From Azospirillum griseum (GTDB lineage Bacteria > Pseudomonadota > Alphaproteobacteria > Azospirillales > Azospirillaceae): a stretch of 64,000 bases of DNA. The stretch is taken from positions 62,001 through 126,000 of the forward strand of contig NZ_RXMA01000001.1 of NCBI RefSeq assembly GCF_003966125.1, written 5' to 3'. The notes under the pieces were generated by a model. It saw only the letters and a program-made list of their open reading frames with translations, made no database searches and was not told the DNA's origin. Below are positions 32,571 to 41,356 of this stretch, in pieces. Position 1 is the first letter of the stretch, and each line of letters opens with the position of its first letter. Position numbers and translations under genes: made by a program.

Positions 32571-33179
32571 TCACCAACGGCGCAGCGGACCGACATCCAC
32601 ATGAACAAAACCGCTTTCCGGGTAATACCCGACCCCGCCGCCCCGCAGGCTCAACGCCGCCCGGTGAAGCTGGCGGATCGGCAGACCGGGAACCCGCAGG
32701 TCAATGGCCTTGCCCTGCATGTGATAGCTGTTCTGCGCCACCCCGGACCCATCGGCCTCGCGCAGCAGGGCGTTGGATTCCGGTGAGCGGTAGGCCGAGA
32801 CGATTTGGATCGGACCACGGCTGCCGATTTTGCGACCCAGCGCGTGGACCAGATCCAACAGCTTTGGGTCAATGGGATGAACGGCCCCGGTGCGATGATC
32901 GCGCAGGACCCGGTTGATCTCGCGCATGCCGTCGCGCAGGTAGCGGCCCTTTGACCAATATTCGGCGCTGATCCGCTCACCCGTGTGCAGATTGACCAAA
33001 GACAATTGCCGGGGCGGGGCGCGCAGCGCGGCCTCCGACTCCTCCGGTGCCATCATGGTGGCGGCGGCGGCGGTCAGGCCCAAGGCGGCCCGCAGCAAGT
33101 GGCGGCGATCCAGCGAGCGAGCCACAAGCTCCTCCGAACCAACCGTCGTGGTCGACGGGGCGTCCGCGTTGGTCGTCAT
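32571..33179 (-). CDS. DUF882/YcbK-like (M15-type) murein peptidase, Tat-type leader
   Basis: 202 residues from ATG 33179. The leader SLDRRHLLRAALGLTAAAATMM has adjacent arginines and a moderate hydrophobic core, suggesting Tat export. The mature domain has the zinc site of M15/DUF882 peptidases: IVSAYRSPESN, SYHMQGKAIDLRV and GFVHVDVGPLRRW. E. coli MepK of this group cuts peptidoglycan cross-links. The length is normal. The gene is alone, divergent from the pentapeptide gene, so no partner is indicated. Confidence 0.87.
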   Translation of the reverse strand: MTTNADAPSTTTVGSEELVARSLDRRHLLRAALGLTAAAATMMAPEESEAALRAPPRQLSLVNLHTGERISAEYWSKGRYLRDGMREINRVLRDHRTGAVHPIDPKLLDLVHALGRKIGSRGPIQIVSAYRSPESNALLREADGSGVAQNSYHMQGKAIDLRVPGLPIRQLHRAALSLRGGGVGYYPESGFVHVDVGPLRRW

Positions 33180-33423
33180 CGTGATCCGTATCCCCTGATT
33201 TGGGCGACCCCCAGCCCTCCCCGGGCATCGCACCATCGCAATACGGCCCCGCAGGGCAAACCCCTTTTACGGGGAGTAAGCCCCCTGATGTCAAGGCTGC
33301 AATCAAGCGAGTTGCGCAGGAAACGCCGCAACTGGCCGAACGGATGCGCCGACGCCGAACTTTGGTTTTGGCAAAACACGCCATAGGCCATAGGTCTCCC
33401 GATCCGATATTCCACGAAAGGCA

Positions 33424-34824
33424 ATGGGAGATTGTCTGAGCCATTCAGTCTTCGGTAAGGAATTTGGCGGCATGATCGGGTCAGTGAAACCCCTTGCGTG
33501 GCGTCATTCCTCCGTGCCCACGGCCACAGCCCCTTCCCAATCCTCTCCATCCGTCTTCCGGCTTGACCAGCTGGCGGAGGTGCTGGACCGCCACGCCCGC
33601 TGGGTCAAAGGTCAGCCGGGAGGTGCCCGCGCCAACCTCGCCATGGCCGATCTTGAAGGGGCGGATCTGTCGCAGCGTGATCTTCGCGGCGCGCGTCTCG
33701 TTGGGGCGAAGCTGACGCGGAGTCGCCTGCACGGCACCAATCTGGCCGGAGCCGATCTGTTCGGCGTTGATCTGCGCGACGCCGACATCAGCCGCGCCAA
33801 CCTGATGCAAACCGACCTGCGCGGCGCGCGTCTGCGATCGGCTGATTTCTCCAACGCCAACCTGAAAGGGGCCGACCTGCGGTCCGGCACGCTCGAGCCT
33901 GGAGGAACCGCGCGGCGCGGTTCCGGTCCCGATGCGCAGGACGCGGAAGCCGCGAAGCTGGTCCACAAGGTGGCGCTGGCCCACATCCATGGTGAGGCGT
34001 TGATCCCAAGCCAAGGCGTGCCGACCGACCTGACCGGGGCTGTTCTGGTCGGGGCCAACCTGACGGAAGCCGATCTGTCCGGTTCGCTGCTTCAGAACGC
34101 CGACCTGACCGGGGCCAATCTGGAGCGCGCCAATCTGACCGGCGCGCGCCTGAACGGGGCGAATTTGTCCGGTGCGTCGCTGGAGGGTGCGCGCTTCGAC
34201 AACGCCGACCTGATCGGCACGCGCATGGCCGATTGTGACCTGTCGCAAACCACGTTGGGCAGCGCGCAGTCCCCCCGCCCGATGGACAGCATGCGGTCGG
34301 AGTTGCAGCGCGTCATCTTCGATCACGAACGCTGGATCGACAGCTTCGGCAAACGCGGTGAACGCGCGGATCTGGACGGAGCCGACCTGTGCCGCGCCGA
34401 TCTGCGCGATGTCAACCTCAGCGCCGCGTCGATGCGCGGGGCGAATTTGGCTGCGGCGTCGATGACCGGAGCGCGGCTGATGATGGCCGATTTGTCGGGG
34501 GCCAATCTGGAAGGGGCCAACCTGATGGGGGCCGACCTGTCCGGGGCCAACCTCAGTTACGCTGTGCTGACGGGAGCCGATCTGACACGGGTGAAACTGG
34601 GTCCGGCGGCGATCAAGGATCCGTCGGGCCGATCCACCGGGCGGTCCTGGGCGTCCAACCTGATGGGGGCCGACCTCCGACGGGCGCTCCTGGTCAACAC
34701 CTGCCTGGCGCAGGCCAACCTGTCCGAGGCCAATCTGGAAAACGCCGAAATGGACGGGGCCGATCTGGACGGGGCGAAACTGCAACGCGCCACCCTGCCC
34801 CGCAGCTTGCCGCCGCGCCGCTGA
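33424..34824 (+). CDS. Pentapeptide-repeat protein with three repeat blocks
   Basis: 466 residues from ATG 33424; ATG 33472, with AAGGA upstream, is a good alternative. Pentapeptide A(D/N)LXX repeats fill three blocks: roughly residues 75-155, 200-275 and 320-460 (ADLEGADLSQRDLRGARLVG; ANLTEADLSGSLLQNADLTG; ADLSGANLEGANLMGADLSG). Between them lie short helical inserts, each with an R-W or H-x-R-W motif (LDRHARWVKG, FDHERWIDSFGKRGERADL). The blocks should form right-handed quadrilateral helices. There is no signal peptide or membrane segment. Some relatives mimic DNA and protect gyrase; nothing here proves that. Confidence 0.85.
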   Translation: MGDCLSHSVFGKEFGGMIGSVKPLAWRHSSVPTATAPSQSSPSVFRLDQLAEVLDRHARWVKGQPGGARANLAMADLEGADLSQRDLRGARLVGAKLTRSRLHGTNLAGADLFGVDLRDADISRANLMQTDLRGARLRSADFSNANLKGADLRSGTLEPGGTARRGSGPDAQDAEAAKLVHKVALAHIHGEALIPSQGVPTDLTGAVLVGANLTEADLSGSLLQNADLTGANLERANLTGARLNGANLSGASLEGARFDNADLIGTRMADCDLSQTTLGSAQSPRPMDSMRSELQRVIFDHERWIDSFGKRGERADLDGADLCRADLRDVNLSAASMRGANLAAASMTGARLMMADLSGANLEGANLMGADLSGANLSYAVLTGADLTRVKLGPAAIKDPSGRSTGRSWASNLMGADLRRALLVNTCLAQANLSEANLENAEMDGADLDGAKLQRATLPRSLPPRR

Positions 34825-34890
34825 GCCGTTTGGCGCGCTCCACCCAAATCCCATGAGACCGTCCAGGCCACAAATCAGGGCAGGCCACAT

Positions 34891-34954
34891 ATCAGGGCGT
34901 GACCAAATCAGGGCGTGACCAAATCAGGGCGTGACCAAATCAGGGCGTGACCAA
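34891..34954. repeat. Four perfect 16-bp tandem repeats at the 3' end of a kinase gene
   Basis: ATCAGGGCGTGACCAA occurs four times head to tail, with a degraded copy just before (34873-34890). The last copy contains the stop codon and the final three codons of the kinase read on the minus strand. Copy-number change would alter only the 3' untranslated end. Confidence 0.9.
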
Positions 34955-36649
34955 ATCCGGCAAGGTGATCCGCACCGTTGTGCCAACGCCTGAAATGCTG
35001 TCAACCACCAACGCACCGCCATGGGCTTCGATGAAGCGTCGGGCCAACGGCAAGCCAAGTCCGGTGCCGGATTCAGACTTGGTGAGATAATTTGTCACCT
35101 GCCGGAACGGTTCCAGAGCAATCCGCACCTCATCCTCCGACATGCCGATGCCGGAGTCGGTGATCGTGATGATCGCCCCGCCGCCTTGCGGTGCCGCTGC
35201 CGCTTCCATCCGAACCGTTCCTCCGCCGGGAGTGAATTTGATGGCGTTGGACAGAATGTTCAGCACGGCCTGACGCAACCGCACTCCGTCGGCCATCACC
35301 ATCACCGTCGGATCGATGGGCGCCATCGTCACCGAAACGCCCTTGCGCAGCGACAGCGCTTCGACCAATCCCAGACAATCGGTCAGCACCTCACCCAACA
35401 CCACACGGGACCGGACCAACTCCAACTGACCGGCCTCGATCTTGGCCATGTCCAGCAGTTCGTTCACCAAGCCCAACAGATGGCGGCCCGACTGATGGAT
35501 CGCCTGGATGTATTCGGTGTGTTTGGCCGATGGCGCGCCGAACACTCCCGACAGGATCGCCTCGGCAAACCCCAGAATGGCGTTCAGCGGTGTGCGCAGC
35601 TCATGGCTCATGTTGGCCAGAAACTCACTCTTGGCGCGGCTGGAGGCTTCGGCATGCTCCTTTTCCGCCACCAACCGCCGCCTTTGCTCCATCAGCAAGG
35701 CATCACGGGCGCGCCGCATCTCCTGCTCAGCCTTGCGGCGGCGGCGGAAGGAGCGCGACACCAACAGCGCCAGCGACAGCGTCGCCAGACAAGCCAGAAC
35801 ACCACCCCCGACCACCGCCAGCCGCGTCGCCGCCAGCCGCCCCGTGACCAATTCGACCGGCACCCCCAACGCCACCGACCATTGCGTGTCGGCCGATCGA
35901 TGGACCACCGTGTAAACGTCGCTGCCGTCCTTGGTCTTGGACAGGAACAACCCGCGTTCGTTCGCGGTCAGATAGTTTTCCAGCGACGGCGTGATCCGCT
36001 GCCCGAGATAGGCGGCGGCATCGCGTGAACGAGCCGCAATCAACATGGCCGGATCGATGACGGACACCGTCCAATCCCCGGGCAGCTTCCGGGTCTTCAA
36101 GACATCGGCCAACCCCTCCAGACCAACGGCCAAGGACATGACGTAACGCACCTGATCGTCCGCAAAAATCGGGCTTCGCAGAACCAGGGACGAGCGCCCC
36201 GGCGGTCCACCCGGCGGCAACACCCCACCCACCACCGACCGCCCCGTCACCACCGCCTTGCGGGTCACATGGTCCAGTCGTGGCGGCGGCAAAGGTTGAA
36301 CCCCCAACGGGTAATGGGTGTGAAACAGGAAGCGGTTGCTTTCCGCTCCGATCAATCCCATGGCCAGCCAACCATTCTGGCTGTGGGAGGCGGCGGTGGC
36401 TTGGGAGTACAGCGCGGGAAGATTGTCCACCTCCGCCTGACAAAGCGCGGTCAGCAGCTCCAGCGGACGGATTTGACTGGCCAACTCACGATCAACGCTT
36501 GCCGACAGGGATTGCGCCATGCCGCGCAGGTCCGCCTCCAACTCGGCCTGCTGGCGGTCGTCCAGCATCCAGATCATCACAGCCGCAAAAAGCAGCAGCG
36601 GTGCCGTCACCGCCAACCCAAGCGCCAGGAAAGAGGTGAGCGGACGCAC
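34940..36649 (-). CDS. Membrane sensor histidine kinase with periplasmic sensor domain
   Basis: 569 residues from GTG 36649, which has AGGAG 9 bp upstream; a TTG at 36712 is also in frame. Two membrane helices (FLALGLAVTAPLLLFAAVMI and VVGGGVLACLATLSLALLV) flank a ~240-residue periplasmic domain. The kinase core follows: HisKA FLANMSHELRTPLNAILGF, N box NAIKFTPGG, G boxes DSGIGMSEDE and GTGLGLPLARRF. It has no receiver domain. It lies 71 bp downstream of the FixJ-type regulator on the same strand, so it may join the dct signalling unit as a second sensor. Confidence 0.85.
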   Translation of the reverse strand: MRPLTSFLALGLAVTAPLLLFAAVMIWMLDDRQQAELEADLRGMAQSLSASVDRELASQIRPLELLTALCQAEVDNLPALYSQATAASHSQNGWLAMGLIGAESNRFLFHTHYPLGVQPLPPPRLDHVTRKAVVTGRSVVGGVLPPGGPPGRSSLVLRSPIFADDQVRYVMSLAVGLEGLADVLKTRKLPGDWTVSVIDPAMLIAARSRDAAAYLGQRITPSLENYLTANERGLFLSKTKDGSDVYTVVHRSADTQWSVALGVPVELVTGRLAATRLAVVGGGVLACLATLSLALLVSRSFRRRRKAEQEMRRARDALLMEQRRRLVAEKEHAEASSRAKSEFLANMSHELRTPLNAILGFAEAILSGVFGAPSAKHTEYIQAIHQSGRHLLGLVNELLDMAKIEAGQLELVRSRVVLGEVLTDCLGLVEALSLRKGVSVTMAPIDPTVMVMADGVRLRQAVLNILSNAIKFTPGGGTVRMEAAAAPQGGGAIITITDSGIGMSEDEVRIALEPFRQVTNYLTKSESGTGLGLPLARRFIEAHGGALVVDSISGVGTTVRITLPDLVTP

Positions 36650-36720
36650 CCGTTGACGCTCCTGCTGTGAAGGCCCCGCCCGCGTCGTTCCGTGAAACGG
36701 TGATCCGATCAAACTATCGC

Positions 36721-37317
36721 TTACGCTGCCCCGGTCAGCAAGCGCGTCAACTCCACCGCCGTCTTGACCCGCATCTTTTCAAAGACATGGGCGCGGTGCA
36801 CCTCGACCGTGCGCATGCTGATGCCCAGCTCATCGGCGATCACCTTGTTCAACCGACCGGCCACCACCAGTTCCATCACCTGCCGTTCGCGCTGGGTCAG
36901 GGTGGCGATGCGGGCGGCAAGCCCGGCCTGCCCGGCCTCACGGGCGCGCTGGTCGCGGTCGAACGCCAGCGCGTCGATGACCCGATCCACCAGTTCATTG
37001 TCGTTGAACGGTTTCTCGACAAAGTCGCGGGCACCCTTCTTCAGCGCCCCCACCGCAATGGGCACATCGCCGTGCCCGGTCAGGAAGATCACCGGCATCC
37101 GGCAATTCTGCGCCAGCAGCCGGTCGAACAGTTCCAACCCGCTCATGCCGTCCATGCGGATGTCGAGCAGCAGGCAACCGGACAGATCCGGCGACCACGC
37201 ATCGAGAAACGCCTGCGCGGATTCCCAGCCGATGACCGGCACGTTGCGCGACTGGAACAACCAGCCCAGCGCGTCCCGGATCGCCTCGTCGTCGTCGACG
37301 ATGTGCAGGGTGGTCAT
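36721..37317 (-). CDS. dctR: FixJ/DctR-type response regulator
   Basis: 198 residues. The receiver has HIVDDDEAIRDALGWLF, the phospho-acceptor Asp in LLLDIRMDGMSG, TGHGDVPIAV and EKPFNDNEL. The output is a LuxR-type helix-turn-helix (LTQRERQVMELVVAGRLNKV, MRTVEVHRAHVFEKM). Its start overlaps the stop of the upstream DctS-like kinase by 4 bp. In Rhodobacter capsulatus, DctS/DctR activate the dctPQM TRAP operon, which is exactly what lies divergently here. Confidence 0.86.
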   Translation of the reverse strand: MTTLHIVDDDEAIRDALGWLFQSRNVPVIGWESAQAFLDAWSPDLSGCLLLDIRMDGMSGLELFDRLLAQNCRMPVIFLTGHGDVPIAVGALKKGARDFVEKPFNDNELVDRVIDALAFDRDQRAREAGQAGLAARIATLTQRERQVMELVVAGRLNKVIADELGISMRTVEVHRAHVFEKMRVKTAVELTRLLTGAA

Positions 37318-39428
37318 TGGGCGGTCTCCACAAACGGGGCGGCGGCGGTCAGAACCGGCAGGGTGAAGAGAAAGCGCGTGCCGCCATCAGGGGCCGCTTC
37401 GAACCACAAACGGCCATGGTGATGCTCCACGATGGACCGGCAGATGTTCAGGCCCATTCCCATACCTTCGCTCTTGGTCGTGAAAAAGGGGGAAAACAGC
37501 CCGTCGGCGATGTCCGGGGCGATGCCGCAGCCGTGGTCGCGGATTTCGGTCAACAGCGCACCGTCGGCCGTGGCGGTGACGGTGGCGATCAGGCGGCGGT
37601 CGGCGCGCGGCGTGCGGGCCATCGCCTCGATCCCGTTGCGCATCAGGTTCAACACCACCTGCTGCAACAGGATGCGGTCGCCCGCCACCGGCGGCAGATC
37701 GGCGGACGCGGTCATCTCCACCCGCACCCCCAGCCGGGCGGCGTCCGCCCCCATCAGACCGACGCAATCCTCCAGCACCGTCGCCAGCGAACACGGGGCG
37801 ACGTTCGGCTCGCTTTTGCGCACGAAGTCGTGGACGCGGCGCACGATCAACCCGGCGCGGCGGGCCTGAGCCGCCAGCTTGTCGAGCGCGGCGGCGACCT
37901 CCTGCGTGTCGAAGCGGTCGGAGCGCAGACGGTTCAGGCAGCCGGTGCAATAGCTGGCGATGGCCGACAGCGGTTGGTTCAGCTCATGCGCCAGGGTCGA
38001 GGCCATTTCGCCCATGGTGATGAGGCGGGAGGTCTGTTGCAGACGCTCCTGCTGCTGGCGCGCCAGATCCTCGGACTTTTTGCGTTCGGTGATGTCGAGG
38101 ACCGATCCCATCCAACCGGTGTGCCGCCCGTTGGCGTCGATCAGCGGCGCTTCGTAGATCAGCGCGTCGAACCGTTCGCCGTTGGACCGGCGGAACCGCA
38201 TCTCCAGCCCGCTTTCCGGCGCCCGCCCGGCCAACACCTCGCGGAACGCCGCCTCGGCCCGGTCCAGATCCTCCGGCAGCCAATAGGGCATCGGTGGGCC
38301 GCGCCCGACCATCTCTTCGGCCGACCAGCCAACCATCCGGCAAAAGGCCGGATTCACATAGGTGATACGCCCGTCGAGATCGCGGGCGCGCATGCCCACC
38401 GTCAGGCTGTCCTCCATCGCCTTGCGGAAGGCGTGCTCCTCCCGCAGCGCCTCTTCCGCCCGCAGCCGTCCGGCGATGTGGCGGCGCAGCGACCACAGGC
38501 TCCACAGGGCCGATCCGGTCAGGCCGAAGATCGCCACCACCAGGATCGTGCGGGTCGTGTTGCGGTCGTTGGGATAGGCGGTGATGACCAGCGACACGCC
38601 GTGACCGGGAGGATCGAAGGGGATGACGTGGTTGCGCGCCGAATCGGGCGGGCTGTCCGGCGCGGTCGGCCCCAACACCGACAGGCGCGATTTGGCTCCC
38701 AACACCGCGCCGCGCGCGTCGGTGATCTCCAACTGGTAACGCTGGGCGAACCACCAGGGCACGTGATGGGTCAGCATCGCTTCCAGCGAGAACACGCCGA
38801 CCAGCGCCCCGACAAACACCCCGTTGCGGTGCAGCGGGAACACCGCGTCAAAGCCGACATCGTTGGCGTCGATCCGATAGGGGCTGCTGTAGGCGCGCAG
38901 GCCGGAGGAGCGGGCGATGCGGAAGGCGTCGCCGCGCGGCGTCTGCGCCAGAAACTCCGGCGTGTCGCCCTCCACCGCCCCGGTTTCCGGCGCGGCTTCG
39001 GCAGGCGGATGGACCAGCCGCGCCCGCCCCAGGGAATCGAGCCACAGCACCCGCTCGATGGCCGGGTTGGTGTTGACGATGATCGACGCCATGTCGGCGA
39101 CCTGGACCTGATTGACCGCGTCGCGCCCCAGCGATTCGGCCAGCCGTTCCAACTTGTCCTCGTCGGAGGTCAGTTGGAACCGCATGTTCTGTTCGATCCA
39201 CAGCGCGTCCTTGACCAACTCCGCCGCCTGCTCCTCGCGCTCGTTGCGTTGCAGCAGCCACAAAAAGGCCCCGAGCAGCACCACAACCAGCGCCATGGCG
39301 ATGATCGGGGTGGCGTGACGGATGGCGCGCAGCGGACGCGGCGCAGCGGAATGTCCATGGCCGGACGACCGGTCGCTCCGCGAGAAAAAACGTGTTGCAT
39401 CAAAGAAGTGTCTGAATCTGTCGCGCAC
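37314..39428 (-). CDS. dctS: DctS-like PAS sensor histidine kinase
   Basis: About 704 residues. The frame has no stop far upstream, so the start is uncertain; I take GTG 39428, just before the first membrane helix (PIIAMALVVVLLGAFLWLL), as no strong ribosome site is seen. A periplasmic C4-dicarboxylate-type sensor region and a second helix (TILVVAIFGLTGSALWSLW) follow. Then come PAS (LTVGMRARDLDGRITYVN) and the kinase core MASTLAHELNQPLSAIASY, LNLMRNGIEAM, GCGIAPDIADGLFSPFFTT, GMGMGLNICRSI. It is divergent from dctP and coupled to dctR. Confidence 0.85.
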   Translation of the reverse strand: MRDRFRHFFDATRFFSRSDRSSGHGHSAAPRPLRAIRHATPIIAMALVVVLLGAFLWLLQRNEREEQAAELVKDALWIEQNMRFQLTSDEDKLERLAESLGRDAVNQVQVADMASIIVNTNPAIERVLWLDSLGRARLVHPPAEAAPETGAVEGDTPEFLAQTPRGDAFRIARSSGLRAYSSPYRIDANDVGFDAVFPLHRNGVFVGALVGVFSLEAMLTHHVPWWFAQRYQLEITDARGAVLGAKSRLSVLGPTAPDSPPDSARNHVIPFDPPGHGVSLVITAYPNDRNTTRTILVVAIFGLTGSALWSLWSLRRHIAGRLRAEEALREEHAFRKAMEDSLTVGMRARDLDGRITYVNPAFCRMVGWSAEEMVGRGPPMPYWLPEDLDRAEAAFREVLAGRAPESGLEMRFRRSNGERFDALIYEAPLIDANGRHTGWMGSVLDITERKKSEDLARQQQERLQQTSRLITMGEMASTLAHELNQPLSAIASYCTGCLNRLRSDRFDTQEVAAALDKLAAQARRAGLIVRRVHDFVRKSEPNVAPCSLATVLEDCVGLMGADAARLGVRVEMTASADLPPVAGDRILLQQVVLNLMRNGIEAMARTPRADRRLIATVTATADGALLTEIRDHGCGIAPDIADGLFSPFFTTKSEGMGMGLNICRSIVEHHHGRLWFEAAPDGGTRFLFTLPVLTAAAPFVETAQ

Positions 39429-39569
39429 GTCGTCACAGAAATCCGGGGTTGTGGGCGCGGTCTGCGGATTTCCACAATAGCCGCGCCGCACAGACTGTTG
39501 AAGAATGCAGCATAAGTTCGGGGTTGGACAATCCACCACACGAATATTCGGAAGAGAAGGGACGCACCC

Positions 39570-40580
39570 ATGAAGCTCGTGACTCTCCTGTGCGCCGCTG
39601 CGGTCGGCTGCATGATGTCGGCCCCTGTGGCCTTCGCCCAGGATCAAATCCTCATCAAGTTCAGCCACGTCGTCGCCCAGGACACGCCCAAGGGCAAGGG
39701 GGCTGAAAAGTTCAAGGAACTGGCGGAAAAGGCCACCGGCGGCAAGGTGAAGGTCGAGGTCTATCCCAACAGCCAGCTCTACAAGGACAAGGAAGAGCTT
39801 GAGGCCCTTCAGCTGGGTGCCGTCCAGATGCTCGCCCCGTCGCTGGCCAAGTTCGGCCCGCTGGGTGCGAAGGAATTCGAGGTCTTCGATCTGCCCTACA
39901 TCTTCCCGAACAAGACCGTTCTGCGCCGCGTGACCGAGGGTCCGATCGGCAAGCAGCTGTTCCAGAAGCTGGAATCGAAGGGCATCGTCGGGCTGGCCTA
40001 TTGGGACAACGGCTTCAAGATCATGAGCGCCAACAAGCCGCTCATCAAGCCGGAGGACATGAAGGGCCAGAAGATGCGCATCCAGTCGTCCAAGGTTCTG
40101 GACGCCCAGATGCGCACGCTGGGCGCGCTGCCCCAGGTGATGGCCTTCTCCGAAGTCTATCAGGCGCTGCAGACCGGCGTTGTCGATGGCACGGAAAACC
40201 CGCCGTCGAACATGTACACCCAGAAAATGCATGAGGTGCAGAAGCACGCCACGATCACCGAGCATGGCTATCTCGGCTACGCGGTCATCGTGAACAAGAA
40301 GTTCTGGGACGGCCTGCCCGCCGACATCCGCACCGCGCTGGACGGCGCGATGAAGGAAGCGACCGCCTACGCCAACGACATCGCCCAGAACGAAAACGAC
40401 GTGGCGATGGCGCAGATGAAGGCGTCGGGCAAGACCCAGTTCCGCGAACAGACCCCGGAAGAACGCGCCGCCTGGATGAAGGCCCTGATGCCGGTCCACA
40501 AGGACACTGAGTCCCGCGTCGGCAAGGACCTGATCGAGGCGATCAACAAGGAAGCCGCCGCCGCCGGCGTGAAGATGTAA
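39570..40580 (+). CDS. dctP: TRAP transporter binding protein DctP
   Basis: 336 residues with signal peptide (LLCAAAVGCMMSAPVAFA). Mature motifs are those of C4-dicarboxylate DctP: KFSHVVAQDTPKGKGAEKF, then QMLAPSLAKFGPLG, KIMSANKPLIKPEDMKGQKM (with the substrate-contact Arg region MRIQSS), and TENPPSNMYTQKM. It captures C4-dicarboxylates such as malate, succinate or fumarate in the periplasm. A 206-bp gap with a stable hairpin separates it from dctQ, which would raise binding-protein levels relative to the permease. Confidence 0.95.
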   Translation: MKLVTLLCAAAVGCMMSAPVAFAQDQILIKFSHVVAQDTPKGKGAEKFKELAEKATGGKVKVEVYPNSQLYKDKEELEALQLGAVQMLAPSLAKFGPLGAKEFEVFDLPYIFPNKTVLRRVTEGPIGKQLFQKLESKGIVGLAYWDNGFKIMSANKPLIKPEDMKGQKMRIQSSKVLDAQMRTLGALPQVMAFSEVYQALQTGVVDGTENPPSNMYTQKMHEVQKHATITEHGYLGYAVIVNKKFWDGLPADIRTALDGAMKEATAYANDIAQNENDVAMAQMKASGKTQFREQTPEERAAWMKALMPVHKDTESRVGKDLIEAINKEAAAAGVKM

Positions 40581-40633
40581 GACAGCGCGTTCCGCTTCCC
40601 CCGTTTGGCCCCCTGTCTGGCCCCACCTTTCAG

Positions 40634-40656
40634 GGTCGGGCGGGGGCGGCCCGACC
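40634..40656 (+). terminator. Hairpin between dctP and dctQ
   Basis: GGTCGGGC-gggggcg-GCCCGACC, an 8-bp stem without a T-run. Such hairpins after a binding-protein gene commonly protect its mRNA or partly terminate transcription. Confidence 0.5.
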
Positions 40657-40786
40657 GGGCCAAGGGCCGGGGTGAGAGGAAGCGCGGTGCTTCCAGCCTG
40701 TCTCACCCCGCACGCCCATCACTGATTTTGCGCACACACCCGCCGATTCGCACACCGGCCTTTCCGCACTCCGGGGGTTTCCCGCC

Positions 40787-41356
40787 ATGATTCTCCGTTT
40801 GCTTGATCGCCTGGAGGAAGCGTTGATCGCTTCCCTGATGGCGGTGGCGACGCTGGTGATTTTTGCCGCCGTTCTCCATCGCTACATCTCCGGCATCCCC
40901 GTTGTTCAGGATTACGTTCTGCGCTGGGATTTGTCCTGGGCGCAGGAGCTTTGCATTTATCTGTTCGTGTGGATGGCCAAATTCGGGGCCGCCTATGGCG
41001 TGCGCACCGGCATCCATGTCGGCGTCGACGTCGTCATCAACCGGATGCCGCCGGACCTGCACAGGAAATTCGTGCTGATCGGGCTGGGCGCTGGCGCGCT
41101 GTTCACCGGCATCGTCGGAACGCTGGGGGCCAACTTCGTCTACCACATCGCCCAGACCGAACAGGTCTCCGCCGATCTGGAAGCGCCGATGTGGCTGGTT
41201 TATCTGGCGATCCCGCTGGGGTCCTATCTGATGTGCTTCCGCTTCCTTCAGGTGGCCGTGGCCTTCATCCGCACCGGCGAACTGCCCCACCACGATCACG
41301 CCCATGTTGATGGCATCGACCCGGTCGAAGCCGCCAAGGAAGGAGGCCCGGCATGA
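40787..41356 (+). CDS. dctQ: TRAP transporter small permease DctQ
   Basis: 189 residues with four predicted membrane helices, beginning ASLMAVATLVIFAAVLHRYI. The DctQ signature WAQELCIYLFVWMAKFGAAY is followed by GIHVGVDVVINRMP. Helices three and four lie around LGAGALFTGIVGTLGANFVY and LVYLAIPLGSYLMCFRFLQ. DctQ pairs with DctM in the inner membrane. It overlaps dctM by 4 bp. Confidence 0.94.
   Translation: MILRLLDRLEEALIASLMAVATLVIFAAVLHRYISGIPVVQDYVLRWDLSWAQELCIYLFVWMAKFGAAYGVRTGIHVGVDVVINRMPPDLHRKFVLIGLGAGALFTGIVGTLGANFVYHIAQTEQVSADLEAPMWLVYLAIPLGSYLMCFRFLQVAVAFIRTGELPHHDHAHVDGIDPVEAAKEGGPA

Noticed and set aside
33481..34890. 469-codon frame antisense to the pentapeptide-repeat gene, itself repetitive
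   Set aside because: The repetition is inherited from the pentapeptide repeats. The sense frame has the standard A(D/N)LXX pattern and a ribosome site.
39429..40706. N-terminal extension of the DctS frame across dctP
   Set aside because: It would run antisense through the whole of dctP. The kinase's membrane helix and kinase family length place the start near 39428.
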